From [Phialemoniopsis] sp. UDSM-2020 (taxonomy: Eukaryota > Ascomycota > Sordariomycetes > Thyridiales > Thyridiaceae), in contig JAEILZ010000008.1 of assembly GCA_018873225.1 (NCBI GenBank), positions 2,790,001 to 2,854,000 on the forward strand: a stretch of 64,000 bases of DNA. The letters run 5' to 3'. The position numbers were made by a program, and so were the translations under genes. The notes below the pieces were generated by a model. It saw only the letters and a list, made by a program, of their open reading frames with translations. It was not told the origin of the DNA and searched no databases. This document shows, in pieces, positions 11,374 through 22,829 of this stretch. Position 1 is the stretch's first letter; every line of letters begins with the position of its first letter.

Positions 11374-12231
11374 ATGGCCCAGATCAACGTCCTGGCTCAA
11401 GCCATGGAATCAGGCCGCTTCAGCGACCTGACCTTTGTCTGTCGTGGTCACAGATTCCCAGTTCATCGCGTGGTTGTCTGCTTGCAATCCCCTGTGATCA
11501 ACGCAGCTGTGCAAGGAGATTTCGAGGTACGTTGTACCCAAACCGTGTGGTAGCAGACGAGAATACTGACGATAAATCTCAAATACTAGGAGTCGCACAG
11601 CCGTACAATCACCATGGATGATTTCGAGATCGAAACCGTCCGGCGACTGACGCAGTACCTGTACACCGGCATGTACGACGACTTCTTCGATATGACCGAA
11701 TATCACGACGATACCTGTGAGTCTATTGGTGCATTGACCAGTGAGCTGAAGGCTTAATATTCAACATGTCTGCATGAACACGGCTAACAAGACTTGACAG
11801 ATCAAAAGAGTGACATGGAGGGCGCCGTCTTCTTCGACGAGGACGTCTTCAAACACGTCCTTGTCAACTCGATCGGCGACTACTATGGCGTTGAAGGCTT
11901 GGTCACATTGGCAAATAAGAAGATTCAGGACATCCTCTGGGACGACAGCCGCTATCTGGTCAACAGCCTTCCCGCGTTGGCAGCTAAAACCATGGAGATC
12001 ACCGGCGATAAGTCCCTGTTGAGCATTATTGCTTTGGCGATGGGCAAAGACATCGACAAGCTGCTCGAATCGGGGACACTTGGCGACCAGGAGGAGGTCA
12101 TGTCCGACTTTGCTCTGCAGGTCTTACAGAACAGCACCTCGATGTTCAAGACGAAGTTGGCCGAGCAACATGCCGCCCGTAATTATCGACACACCCTTTC
12201 CCCAAGACGTCAGGTGCTAAATATTGAATAG
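11374..12231 (+). CDS. BTB/POZ-like family protein, copy 3
   Basis: Exons 11374-11526, 11590-11716 and 11801-12231 give about 236 residues. The first exon is again exactly 51 codons and ends AAVQGDFE; it holds FSDLTFVCRGHRFPVHRVVVC. Exon 2 opens ESHSRTITMDDFEIETV and has one of the shortest linkers in the family. Exon 3 carries HVLVNSIGDYYGVEGL, LANKKIQDIL and TGDKSLLSIIALAMGKDI, then a short tail. There is no cysteine pair at the C-terminus. Both introns have standard donors (GTACGT, GTGAGT) and the phases (0, then 1) match the other copies. Together with copies 2 and 4 it forms a same-strand tandem run, pointing to duplication in place. Confidence 0.85.
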
Positions 12232-12666
12232 TTTCCAAGTCTACCTGGTAATGCTCCTGTCTTGGATCATCTCTTGAGGCGGAGGGCTATCCCATTGCCC
12301 AAGACAGTACAGGTCAGCGCCTCGCAGGGATGCCTCGTTTGTGCTCACCAGCTACGTAATTCAGTTATCGCTCCTTGGTATAGGAAACACCTAGGGAATA
12401 GCTCTTAGATTCAGTGAATGTCTTGCAAGTGTATTAGGCATTCAAGCTGCCTGTCTTGTGGTCCCGGCTCTCACCAGCCCTCAAGCTTCGCCATGTTTTC
12501 GCATTGTTGTCTGTTTGTAGCCCCACTTTTAGCTGTTTGCTTCCTCACGGTTACCTAAAGTACCTGCGTGGGCAGATCAAAACACTTTCAACGACACACC
12601 CATCACTCTTCGCAACTCCTGCGCCAATTCATCACTCTTACCACCAGTATATCCCGTTTTTTCAAG
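12232..12666. other. Intergenic, nothing recognised
   Basis: About 435 bp separating BTB copies 3 and 4. It should hold the 3' end of one and the promoter of the next. Nothing else recognised. Confidence 0.4.
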
Positions 12667-13749
12667 ATGGGTCCGGATGAGGTTCTGGAAGACCTGATGT
12701 CGTCAGGTCGCTTCAGCGATCTGACTTTCTCGTGCAAGGGCGAGGTGTACAATGTGCATCGCGCGATCGTGTGCTCGCACTCGCAAGTCATCAACACAGC
12801 TATCTCGGGAGGATTTGAGGTAATCACCAGTATCCACAACTCCACTCTCTCCTTGACGATTGTATTGACTATGAGATGCGCACAGGAGTCAACGACCAGG
12901 GTCATTGATATGGACGCGTTTGAAATCGAGACAGTCACGCGCTTCGTTCAATACCTTTACAAAGCCGAGTACGACGATTTCCCCGAGCACAGCGAAGAGA
13001 CGACCAACGGCCAAGATACCGGAAGCGATGATGGTGCCGCACTGGCTGTTTCCCATGACGCTCGTAAGGATCCCAGAATCCGCGGAACCTTACAAATGGT
13101 TGACTGAGCATTTCTCTCCCGTTCCCCCTTAGACAATGACAGCACTTCACAGAAGAAATCAAGCATGTTGGTGTCAAGCAAAGCATTCCCTAAAGGCAGA
13201 CTCTTCCAGCATATCCGCGTTAACTCGATTGGCGACTACTACGCAGTCGATGACTTGGTCTACCTCGCCAACAAGAACATCGAAGCATTGCTTCACAAGC
13301 AGCCAGACCTAGCTGCCAGTCTTCCCCTTGCAGCGGAGATGGCGATGGAAATCTCAGGAGATTCAAATATACTCAGTATCATTTCAACAGCAATGGCGAG
13401 GGACATCACCAGTCTGCTGGCGTCCGGTCAGCTGAAGGGCCGAGAGAAGGTGATGCCTGACTTCTCCTTGCAGGTCCTTCAACGCAGCGTTGAGAGGGGT
13501 CAGGCCGAGGTAAAACAGCTTTGCGGGTCCCTGCAAGATGTTAAACTGGAGCTTCTTGATACGGAGGTGAAACACTTGAAGGAGGTGGAAGATCTTCGTA
13601 AGGCCTACAATGACGCCAAACAGGCACTCGAGGAGGAGCGAGCGAGGTCGTCGGCAAATCGATCATTGGGATCCCCGCTTGGATCATCACCAGTTTCGAC
13701 CCGCTATGGACGTCTTCAGCCCCCACAAATGCGCGCCTATCCGATATGA
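12667..13749 (+). CDS. BTB/POZ-like family protein, copy 4
   Basis: Exons 12667-12819, 12886-13063 and 13133-13749 encode about 315 residues. Exon 1 (51 codons) has RFSDLTFSCKGEVYNVHRAIVC; exon 2 begins ESTTRVIDMDAFEIETV and reaches FVQYLYKAEYDDF before a Ser/Asp/Glu linker. Exon 3 contains FQHIRVNSIGDYYAV, LVYLANKNIEALL and SGDSNILSIISTAMARDI. The last 100 residues look like a coiled coil (alternating hydrophobic residues with many Glu, Lys and Arg, about residues 215-285) followed by a Ser/Pro-rich end. Exon 2 is 178 bases, the same as in copy 8. No zinc-type cysteines are present. Confidence 0.86.
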
Positions 13750-13992
13750 TCCACAGCATTGTATTTGGGGACATTACAGCACTGACTCTGCCTATGTTGC
13801 TCCTCGCAAAGAAATCAGGGCTCCCTGCTCACCGACTGTTCTATCTTCGGCATAAGAAGGTCACAGAGTACGGTTGACTTTGTAGTTCTATTTGGTAAAG
13901 CTCCTAGCTATGTCCTAGTCGTACGACTTGACTGTTTAGTCTAGCTAGGCCTAATTGAATCTCATCCTGATCAATGCACTCCTGTCAAGTAC

Positions 13993-15231
13993 TCATCGGC
14001 GCCAAGTGTGTTCAGCAAATTGAATGACATCGTCTCGCAAGTGGCTCGGATGGATGCGGTCGGGGTTGAGGTCCAAGCGGCTGCAGCCGGAGCACTGGAC
14101 CGAGATCGGCTTTGTGTCGTAACAGACAAAAAGCTTGCCCTCGCAGCCATTGTACCCGCACCATGCGTTGCCCAGTATCTCGTCGACCTTGCGCGTGACC
14201 GACTTATAGTTGTCGTGTCGGTGGTCAAGCTTGCCACGTGCCTCGTCCCTCTGCGACTTGTACCTGGCAACCTCTTTCGCCATTGCATCTGTGGCATGTT
14301 TGATCACATCGATGGCGAACTGCGGCAGGCTTGTGTCATTCGCCTCGAGCTTGTCGGAGGCAATGAGACCCTTAGCATTGGTACCAAGGGCGGCTGCCAG
14401 GCAATCAAGCACCTTCTTGTCTCCAGTCGAGCTCATCGCGAGTTCTGCAATGTCGGGGAGGCATGCATGGGCCGAGAAGCTCTCACCAGCCAAAATTTTG
14501 GTGATGTTGGTATTGGCAAGAGCCACGAGTTTCTCCACACCATAGTAGTCCGCAATAGCATTGACCTCGATGTGCTTCAGGATTTCACCCTTCTGGGTTT
14601 GGCGCAGCTTCTTCTCCTCTTCGGTGGGCATCGTTGCTATAATTTGATCAGCGATATTCCACAACTTGTGAGAATTGGTTCCGAGAACAACTTACGAGCC
14701 AATTCCTCGTCGTCCGACTCTTCATACTCCTCTTCTGAGCCCCATCCGTCTGTCCAACTCTTGTTGTCGTCTTCTTCAGCTTCTTCTTCTTCAACCTCGT
14801 CTTTCTCGACCTCCTCTTCCTCAACGACTTGCTTATCGTCTTTCATTGCCTGCTTTTCATCATGGGCGGCAGTGAGGTTTCCAGTCGTTGCTTTGACATC
14901 ATCCAGCCTAAGAGGACCAGAGACATTATAGGTGCCGAGGTAAAGGAAGTTGATTAGGTGCATTACGACATCAGGATGGAAATGATCCATGTTGATGACG
15001 CCGGTATTCGATTCCTAAATTGCTCAGTTTGATTAACGGATGCTTTGTGACCCTTGCCACTTCAAATAAGGTACATACCTCGAAGCCACCCTCGGTCGCA
15101 GCTTGGATGACTGGCGACTGGAAGCACACGAAAGATTTGTGGAGTTTGTAGACTTCCCCACGGCAAGTGACAGTCAGGTCACTGAAGTGACCAGACATCA
15201 TCAAATGGACACGGAAGTCCCTGTTATCCAT
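13993..15231 (-). CDS. BTB/POZ-like family protein with C-terminal cysteines, copy 5
   Basis: Exons 15079-15231, 14696-15014 and 13993-14636 give about 371 residues, the longest copy. Exon 1 (51 codons) reads HFSDLTVTCRGEVYKLHKSFVC. Exon 2 begins ESNTGVINMDHF, reaches FLYLGTYNV and then has a linker of about 60 residues dominated by Glu and Asp. Exon 3 carries LKHIEVNAIADYYGVEKLVAL and STGDKKVLDCLAAALGT, then a basic helical stretch. The C-terminus has cysteines C-x4-C, a single C and CSGC (WCGYNGC...QCSGC), resembling a zinc ribbon. It is convergent with copy 4 (243 bp apart). A TATA-like element lies about 170 bp upstream. Confidence 0.85.
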
Positions 15232-16455
15232 CGTGGAGGGGATGAGGGTTAAGCAATGATGATGGTAGTGATCACCAGAGATGGCAGAGAGAAGGTGATA
15301 GGAGAAGAAGAGGCTGCGAAGTTGTTGTTCCTTGCAGGTGTTGAAGAGTCGTGGAGGTGTGTGTGGAGACTCAGGGTCGACTTAAAAGCAATTTGGCTGG
15401 TATATATAGGGCGCAATCTGATTTCAAAGTGAAGGGACGCTCAGTGAGGCCGGCGACATAACAAGAATGGCTAGTTCCACTGTTTTTGAAACAGGCAAGG
15501 CGTTCCTAGCAATGCAGTCACCACATGTGAAATCACAACGAGGAAGGAAAATGGTCTCTTAACTGATGGTGTGCAATGTATTGAATGAACAGCATATCAA
15601 GGCAGGATATCACCATCTGTCTATATTTATAGCTCTAAGAAGCCTGTGGAATTTACACCCTTTGCTTTTTGACTGTCTGAATGACAGTTGTTGCTTTACA
15701 TACTTGTACAAAGACCTTGCGCATGAAGGCACAAACCACAAATTTGTTGAAAAACTATCTGATACCAAGTGAGCCACATTGCTTTCACCCTCATCGTTCA
15801 TCCAAGTCATCTCAGGCTTCCAGTCATAAAATGCACGCACCCCAACTTACTGAGGCAATGTCAGTCAGGTCACACGTTCAATCCAGACCTTCGAGCTTAC
15901 TCAATCAATCCAGGTTGCTCAGCATACACCATAAACATACCTCACTCTTTGTATTAAGGGTTTCAATTTGAAACAGACCGAACCTTAGGTTTCTAGTGTT
16001 TGCTGTATAAAATAGAGTAGTGGTTTCAGTTCTTATTATGTTTCCTCATATATGAATCAGTCCAGAAATATCTGTTAATAATTCCTCTCATTTGTAGTAA
16101 GAGACCAGGTCTGCCCTTGGAACATCTTTGTTTATAGATAATGAATAAGTCTCATACATGTCATTTAGGGTTTGCTCTTGGTTCTCAATCTGGGGTCCTC
16201 AAGTTCCAATGCCCGAGCATCTCAGTCTCAGTCTCACATGTTAACGAGATGGTAAAATTCCGAGAAGCAAGTGAAATTGTTTTCACTTCCACTCTTCTTT
16301 GAAAAGCCGCTCAATTTTCTCGCCCCAAGTTCCCACAAAAAGCCACTTCCTTAACTTTAAATCTCCCAAAGGCATCACCTCGACCAACCCCCAACCCTTC
16401 TCCCTTGCACTTACTCTTCCATCCTTTGTACCGCGCAAACAAGTCTATCTACAAT
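15232..16455. other. Intergenic, AT-rich, between divergent BTB copies 5 and 6
   Basis: About 1.2 kb between the start codons of two divergently transcribed BTB copies. It carries the TATA-like element noted separately and is otherwise AT-rich with short frames only. No gene, RNA or clear repeat recognised. Confidence 0.4.
15401..15408 (-). promoter_or_regulatory. TATA-like element of BTB copy 5
   Basis: TATATATA about 170 bp upstream of the start codon at 15231. The motif is self-complementary; the assignment to the minus strand rests on distance only. Confidence 0.4.
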
Positions 16456-17580
16456 ATGGCTCAAGGCAAGTTCTTGACTGAAGCCTTAGGGTCAGATCGC
16501 TACAGCGATTTGACTTTCCTCTGCAAGGGACAAGAGTACCCAGCGCATCAGTTGGTTGTCTGTTTTCAGTCGCCAGTTATTGCCACTGCACTGAAAGATT
16601 GCTTTCAGGTAGGCAAGAGTAGGAAGTTTCAGGCTGGTTTAGTATTGGATACTGACAAAACCTATGGGCATACAGGAGTCAGAGACCAATACAGTGGTAA
16701 TGGATGAGTTTGAAATCGAGATTGTCGAGCGCTTCAGACAGTTCCTTTATTGCGGGGAATACTCTGACTTTCCAGTCAAGTGTTCCGCCGGCAACGATGT
16801 CGACAAGGACAACGCCGTCAATGAGGACAACGATGTCCAGGAAGACGACGATGTCCAGGAAGACAACGAGAACAGCGAGGACAGCGAGGAGGACGAGGAG
16901 AAAGAGGAGGGCGAGAAGGATGATGAGGACGAGGAGCACGAAGAGAACGAGGAGGAGGGTAAGTAATGTCTCAACGCGTGTGCGAAGAGTGCTTCTAATG
17001 AATACCTACAGACCTTTCAGATATGCACGTCGAGCAGCCACCAACGGACAACTCCGTACCTTTGAATGAAGATGTGTTTCAGCATATCTCCATGAACGCG
17101 ATTGGACACTACTACGGTGTCGAAGACTTGGTTTCACTCGCCAATAGCAAGATCATCGCTATTCTCAGAGACGAGAAACGCGATCTTGTCACCAGTCTTC
17201 CGGCTATCGCAGCCCATGCAATGGAGGTCTCCGGCGACAATCTCCTCCTCCAAAACATCGCCCAAGCCATAGGCACAGTCGCCTCCAAACTCTTCGAAGA
17301 TGGTGCCATCGAAGACTACGAGGCAGTTTTGCCGAATTTTGCTCAGATGGTTCTGTACTTCAGTGTGATGAAGTATGAGGACAAGCTTTCCGAGGCGGAG
17401 GTGCAGCGACAGTCTCTTGCGCAGCAATTGGAGAAGCTCAAGGACTGCGTTCAACAGATCAACACTAACTACTGGTGTCTCAAGTGTGGCAGAAACGGTA
17501 TAAAGATCGACCTCGAGACCTTCACGATCGAGCGCCGCGCGGTCTTTTGGTGCGAGAATTGCATCCCGCGAAGCGAATAA
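16456..17580 (+). CDS. BTB/POZ-like family protein with C-terminal zinc-ribbon-like motif, copy 6
   Basis: Exons 16456-16608, 16676-16958 and 17012-17580 encode about 334 residues. Exon 1 (51 codons) has RYSDLTFLCKGQEYPAHQLVVC. Exon 2 begins ESETNTVVMDEFEIEIV, reaches FLYCGEYSDF and then a linker of some 60 residues made almost wholly of Asp, Glu and Asn with short internal repeats (DVQEDDD, DVQEDNE). Exon 3 carries FQHISMNAIGHYYGVEDL, where the usual Asp of DYY is His, then LANSKIIAIL and SGDNLLLQNIAQAIGT. After a coiled-coil-like segment the protein ends in CLKC-x21-CENC, a clean paired-cysteine ribbon. Start chosen at the ATG that gives the family's 51-codon exon 1. Confidence 0.87.
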
Positions 17581-18344
17581 GTTCTTTTGGGGGGGGCTTA
17601 TATCAGACTGGAAGGCGGGCACCTAAAATAATCAAAAACCTGTACATTAAAAGGAGGTCTACACTACAGAGATTTTAAGCAGGGAGACAGAAGAGCAATC
17701 AACACGATCACAACCAAGAATTCGGTCCAACAACTCTGCTTCGGCTTGACACGGAGGTAGCCGGAATAGGGTCGGCGGCTTATAGTCCCGGTGTAAAGCA
17801 TAGTGACTTTATACATACAAGGGAGATAGGCTTGACATTCGTGCTGGACATTATGGGAAGGTAACTCGGGACAGCGCCACTTCTTTTCGAAGTATGATTA
17901 GTTTCCAGGTATTAAGCCCAGAAAGACTCTTCAATCCATCTTTATTACATGGTTTCCCTGTTTCATACAGCTACGCCGGTGACAATGCTATTGGGCCACG
18001 TAGGGTGACACTAGGACTGATTGAGTTTCGGGGATTTGGCAGAATGACTTAGTACAGGTGTTAGGGTTTCGTCGTAGAGGCGTCAATTGATCCGAAGTTG
18101 TTCTTTGACTTGACCAAGGATGACTAGCTGTGGACCAGAGCAAGGCCGACACTTGAATAGAGCGCCGAAGCGCTTTATGCCCATGACACTGTGAGGACTC
18201 AAGGACCTGAAGACTACCAGGCGGGCGGCGTGACGGGAAAGACAATACGACCAGATGTTTCAGGATTAACTTTTAAAGGCATTGTATAGTCTACAAGGCT
18301 ATCTAGGAGCAGCAAAATCGCCCCGGCATCTCTCGCTGGCCCCT
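17581..18344. other. Intergenic between convergent genes, nothing recognised
   Basis: About 760 bp between the 3' ends of BTB copy 6 and the secreted protein gene. It begins with a run of seven or more G bases near 17590. No coding segment or RNA gene recognised. Confidence 0.4.
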
Positions 18345-19624
18345 CTAGGCGACGGCCCTCAGGTGGATGACATTGTTCGGGTAGTCGGACGCCGGGTACC
18401 AGTATATCGGACTGCTGCTGCCTACCGATATGAAAGTGTTCACGTTGGACGGGCCAGTGTTGGAGCAGCTCAAGATGGCGGCGGCGTCGATGGAGCAGAC
18501 CAGGGCCACGTCTCCGTTGAACTCGTTCCCGTGGTTGAGAAAGGACCCGCTGGCATACGCGCTCAGGTAGCCGCCGTCGCGGCCTTGGAAGGCAGTGTCG
18601 ACGACGTAGCCAGTGGCCGGGTCGTAGGTGAACGTCATAGCCGAGCCCCTGCTTGCGGTAGGCGAATACCACAGGTCCTGGTTGTTGCCCAGGTACTGCC
18701 CGTCCGACGCCCCGCCGACGATCTGCAGGGCAAAGACGGCAACGTAGGTGGTCGCGGTAGGCAGGACGGTCACGGTCTTGTCGGTGGTGGTGACGGTCTC
18801 GGTGGCGGTGGTGGTCATCGACAGGGTGGCAACGGTCTCGAGCGAGGTGACAACGCTAGTCACGGTGGCCGAGACGTAGACGGTGGTCGAAGGCGTCGCG
18901 GCTGTGATGGTGGTGGGCTGCAGGCCGTACGCGCAGCTGCACGCGCTCACGTACTTGGAGGCAACCGAGCAGTGGGAGGCATAGGCCGGGATCTCACTCG
19001 TTGGGGTCGCCTGGCGAGGGGCGATAACAACGCCATTGGTGATGATGGTCACCGTGGTTGCGGGCGCCGTCGTCGTCGTCGTCTAGTAGGTTCGTTAGCC
19101 AGCTTGACCTTGGTGGCAGATGGGATCTCCAGCTGGAGAAAGTCGGGCTTCACTCACCTCTTCATCTGTGGCCGTCTCGGTGACGGGGACGGTGGTGGAA
19201 GCCGTCACGGGCAGGACGGTGATCACAGTGCTGGTCTGAGTGAGAGTGCTCGTAATAGTCCTGTTTTTATCGTCAGCCACGCCACCACAAGTTGCCACCG
19301 GGTCATCGTTTCTCTATTTGTGCTTACGTAGTTGCCGGCGTCACTGTGGTCTTGAGGTACGAGGCACAGTCGGCGCTGGCCGGGCGGGTCGGGAAGGCCG
19401 AGGCAATGACATCTAGAAGCTCGTTGTCAGAAGTCGGCCATATTGGATCGTCTCAAACTGGAGGGATACCCACCACGAAGACAGTTGTTGTGCGAGCAGT
19501 CGCGGGCAAGCAAGGTGCTTCCGGCCTTGGGAATAGGAACAGTGTTCCGGTCGATGGCATCTTGGTTGAGCGGTGATGCCGCTGCCAGGGCGGGGAGAAG
19601 GAGAAGAAGCGACGCGAGGCCCAT
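18345..19624 (-). CDS. Secreted Thr/Val-rich protein with conserved C-terminal domain of unknown function
   Basis: Four exons (19474-19624, 19328-19412, 19158-19260, 18345-19082) give about 358 residues. The N-terminus is a clear signal peptide (MGLASLLLLLPALAAASP). Then come a Cys-containing segment (CSHNNCLR, ADCASYL) and about 100 residues of Thr/Val/Ser repeats such as TVITVLPVTASTTVPVTET, suited to O-glycosylation, interrupted by CSVASKYVSACSCAYG. The last 120 residues form a globular part (LWYSPTASRGSAMTFTYDP, CSIDAAAILSC) ending YPNNVIHLRAVA. No GPI site is obvious. Proteins of this layout are common in filamentous ascomycetes and probably lie in or near the cell wall; the precise role is unknown. 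Confidence 0.82.
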
Positions 19625-21397
19625 TTTGCTTGAAGCAGGTATTCAACAGTTGGAGAATAGTAGGAGCAAGAGGCAAAAGAAGACTCTTTTCTGGCGATTC
19701 CTGGCGACCCTTGGATGTCGAATGTTCTGCTCTACCGAACGAGACGTCCATCCCGCCTCCTACTTATACTGATCTATTGACCCTTGTCGGCTTTGTGCAG
19801 CGCGTGTGAAATAAGCATTTGCCGAGCCAGACAAGCATTTGCTGACCTGACCCCTGCCAACTAATGTCCAAGATAGGCAACCTCTCACAAGCTCTGCCTG
19901 GCCAGACCATACCATTCAGCAAACTAGCTACTCCAGCTGGGATCGTTCCGTGTGCGGGTGTTTACTAGTGGCGGCACGGGAGCTCAAAGCAATCTGCGCT
20001 ATTAGTTTTGAGTGCGCGTCGGCGCTAACAACAACACTATCGCCTCCGTAGCTATGCAGCTGAAGTTCGAGGCCCTAGCTAAGCCTGTCAAAGCAGTGGC
20101 CTTAACCTCAAGTGACTTAGCATGGCTGTCGCAAGCAGTTAGTGTTCAGCCCGTCTTGTGTTTTGATCAGACCTCTAGCACCAGGATGGCGACGTGGCTC
20201 GCAATGCAGGGAGCGCCTAGAACCATATTCAGCTTTTGATCGCCAGCCTCATTGGCGGCGCGGCAGCCTACTTGGGTAATTTACCCTCTTTCGACCTGCT
20301 ATAAGCCTAGTTTATTTCCGTAGGCATAGCTGAATTGGTTTCCAGGCCGAAACTATTCTCAACAAAGTCTCAGCAATACCGCACTCCCTGTCTCCAGCTT
20401 CAATACCGAGTCTCCACTAGAGTCTGGAGCTTAGTTTTCTCTTTGCCTGCCCAGTTACTTTTGACCTCGGCTTCCATAATGGAGGTGAGCTCCTCCACTT
20501 TTGCTCCTTTCTTCTCGCGATCCGATTCAACCTAGAGATGGAGCTTGATAGTCAGTTTTGAAACTATCCACTTGTCACGGTCGGCAGTGCTCCGAAACAG
20601 TCCGTATATCTTCCGTTTTTAAAGGTGGATAGATTCTAGGAGGGCATAAAGGCGGCGGCGGCATATAGCTCCCTTCTTGGTCATCCCAGCCCAGCATCCA
20701 GTCCGGGAGCAAGTTTGCTTTGTAAAGGATTGTCAATGGGGCGGTGTGAGATCTAATGAGCTACTTGCTAGGTCCATTGTACAGCTCAGATTGCATACTA
20801 TTATGTCTACACCAGCTTCGTGATCGACCAGGGCTGTGTTATCCGAACTGAACTATGAAATCTCGGACTGCACACTGCGTTGGACCGAAAATGGTTCCTT
20901 CTTATTGTGATTATCGTTCTTAGTCTCTGTCCTCTACTTGAAATCTCTGTAGTGGAGACCTCCTCTCAATGTATATATCTTGATTATATGGTGCCCGCCT
21001 TCCGGTCTGACACTAGCCAAACACTGAAGTCCAGAACTCATCACACGCTTAATCTTCGGAGTTATAAAGGCAGCCTTGTGGAATTAGCTAGAATCGGTGC
21101 TTGGAGCGCGAGAATCGATACTCCGTACTACAGTCATTAACACCGGCTGGTATCAAACTTGAATTCAATCTGCGAGATTTTCCAATCGTCGAGCCGGGTG
21201 GGAGTAATGAAACGCGTTGGCGTCGCTTTCCTAAGAATGAGTGACATCTTCACCCTGCTATTCCCATTGGAGTATCCCACTACCTAGTTTCAGAGCCGGC
21301 CACCCACTACTTCTATGCATATACCAGTCCCACTGCATGATGAAGTGTGCTATTGATCAATGAGTACAAGTACCATCGGCCGCCTGGCCCCCAGTAG
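19625..21397. other. Long gene-free stretch, no gene recognised
   Basis: About 1.8 kb without a supportable gene. The left part holds the promoter of the secreted protein. From about 19.9 to 21.2 kb there are many CTAG and TAG/CTA strings and only short frames, which would fit an old decayed element, but no transposase motif, terminal repeat or target duplication could be recognised. Confidence 0.35.
19761..19768 (-). promoter_or_regulatory. TATA-like element of the secreted protein gene
   Basis: TATAAGTA on the minus strand about 140 bp upstream of the start codon at 19624. Confidence 0.35.
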
Positions 21398-22326
21398 CTA
21401 CCTATCACCACTATCGTCCTCCTCGTCCTCGCTGTAGCTATCGCCATCGGTATAGCCCTCATCCTCCTCGTCAAACTCCGAAGCCTCACTTCCGTCATCA
21501 TCCCCTTCATATTCCGACTGGCCCTCAGCAAGGCAATTGGGGCATATGATGTGGCAGTTCTCGTCATCGATGTTGACGGGCTCACGACAATACTCACACG
21601 GCTTATTGCTCTTGAGTCTCGCAATGCGCGCTTCGAGTTGTTGCACCTGATGTACACGCAACTGCAGTTCCTGATGATTGCTGCGATTTATCTCTTCGAA
21701 TCGCTTCACAGTGTCTCGAAGGACCGTCAGGGCAAATGGTGAGATGCATGGATCCTGCTGTTCAGCGTGATAGTCAAGAATCCTTGTGCCCAGGAGCCTG
21801 CACAGGTATTTCGACATCACTGAGGCAATGATGTCCAGCAATTTCTTATCTCTTGTCATCGTCTGTGCCTTGGCTGCTATGACGGGGAGATAATTCACGA
21901 GATCGTAATCAATATGCTGGATTAGCTGGTGAATCTTTTTGTTCGCCAAGGTCACCAGCTCCGTGACGCCATAATAGTCGCCGATAGCATTCATAAGGAT
22001 GTGCTTATAGAGATCTTCGTTCGGAAACAACTGGTAGTCCCCGGTATAGAGGTATCGAATAAACTTTTTGACAATTTGCGAGTCAAACTCGAGGATCAGG
22101 AGTTCTTTGCAGGCGGGATACTGGATCAACCACAAAGGATTAGCATCCAGAGCACAGTATAAGACACTCTACTTACCTCAGGATCATGTTCCAGAGCATC
22201 ACTTATGACTGGTGACTGTGAAAACACAACAAGTTGGTGGGTATAAAAAGTGCGATCGAAGCAGATCAGCTTCAGATCGGTCATGCGACCCGAAAGCATT
22301 GCTTGATAAAGGTAGTTATTATCCAT
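21398..22326 (-). CDS. BTB/POZ-like family protein lacking the linker intron, copy 7
   Basis: Only two exons, 22177-22326 and 21398-22120, giving about 290 residues. Exon 1 (50 codons) is diverged (RMTDLKLICFDRTFYTHQLVVFSQSPVIS). Exon 2 opens YPACKELLILEF instead of the usual Glu-Ser start, then FIRYLYTGDYQLF, and passes directly into LYKHILMNAIGDYYGVTEL: the variable acidic linker and the second intron are absent. The helical block ends in a coiled-coil-like run (VQQLEARIARLKS), then the paired cysteines CEYC-x14-CPNC, and the protein finishes in about 40 residues of mostly Asp, Glu and Ser. The acidic segment that other copies carry inside the BTB region is thus at the C-terminus here. Confidence 0.84.
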
Positions 22327-22829
22327 GTTTCGACACTAGATGTAGTCGATGAACAAGACATAAGACCAGAAGTTGGGCGACGGAAGAGGCGATTTCAAGA
22401 AGATGGAAGAGAGGAGGGGAAGAAAAAGGAAAATGTGGGATGGAAATACCTTTTTGGGTCTGGGTAAGACGAGCTGGCAAGAGAAGGACCGGAAGAGATT
22501 TGATATCCAAAAGAAATTTGCGAATGAACCATTGGGACATACGATGTGTTTTTCAACTCAAGGCTCAACCATGGAAATGTGAAAGGTGGAAGCTTTGAAC
22601 AACTTTTTGATTGTACAATTATGCAGCGACACTAAGTAGGGGTTTTATGCAAGGCTAAGTATGCAATCACGAGGTACATGCTCTTCAAGCTATACATGTA
22701 AGGCATGTCTCAATTGTCCTATCAATGTGGGATATTCTAAACTAAAAACAAGGCAAGATATCGGGGCTCTCAAGTATCTGTGGCAAAGGTTACTGAGGCT
22801 TCAGAACAGTGAGATGAAGGTAGATCAGC
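22327..22829. other. Intergenic, nothing recognised
   Basis: About 500 bp between the start of copy 7 and the stop of copy 8, both on the minus strand. It should hold the promoter of copy 7. Nothing else seen. Confidence 0.4.

Noticed and set aside
18282..19331. A 349-residue plus-strand frame opposite the secreted protein
   Set aside because: Gly/Arg/Val-rich shadow of Thr/Val codons; the minus strand gives a signal peptide and consistent splicing.
19900..21300. A possible decayed transposon, suggested by many CTAG strings and absence of genes
   Set aside because: No transposase motif, terminal repeats or target duplication could be recognised, so it is listed only as gene-free.
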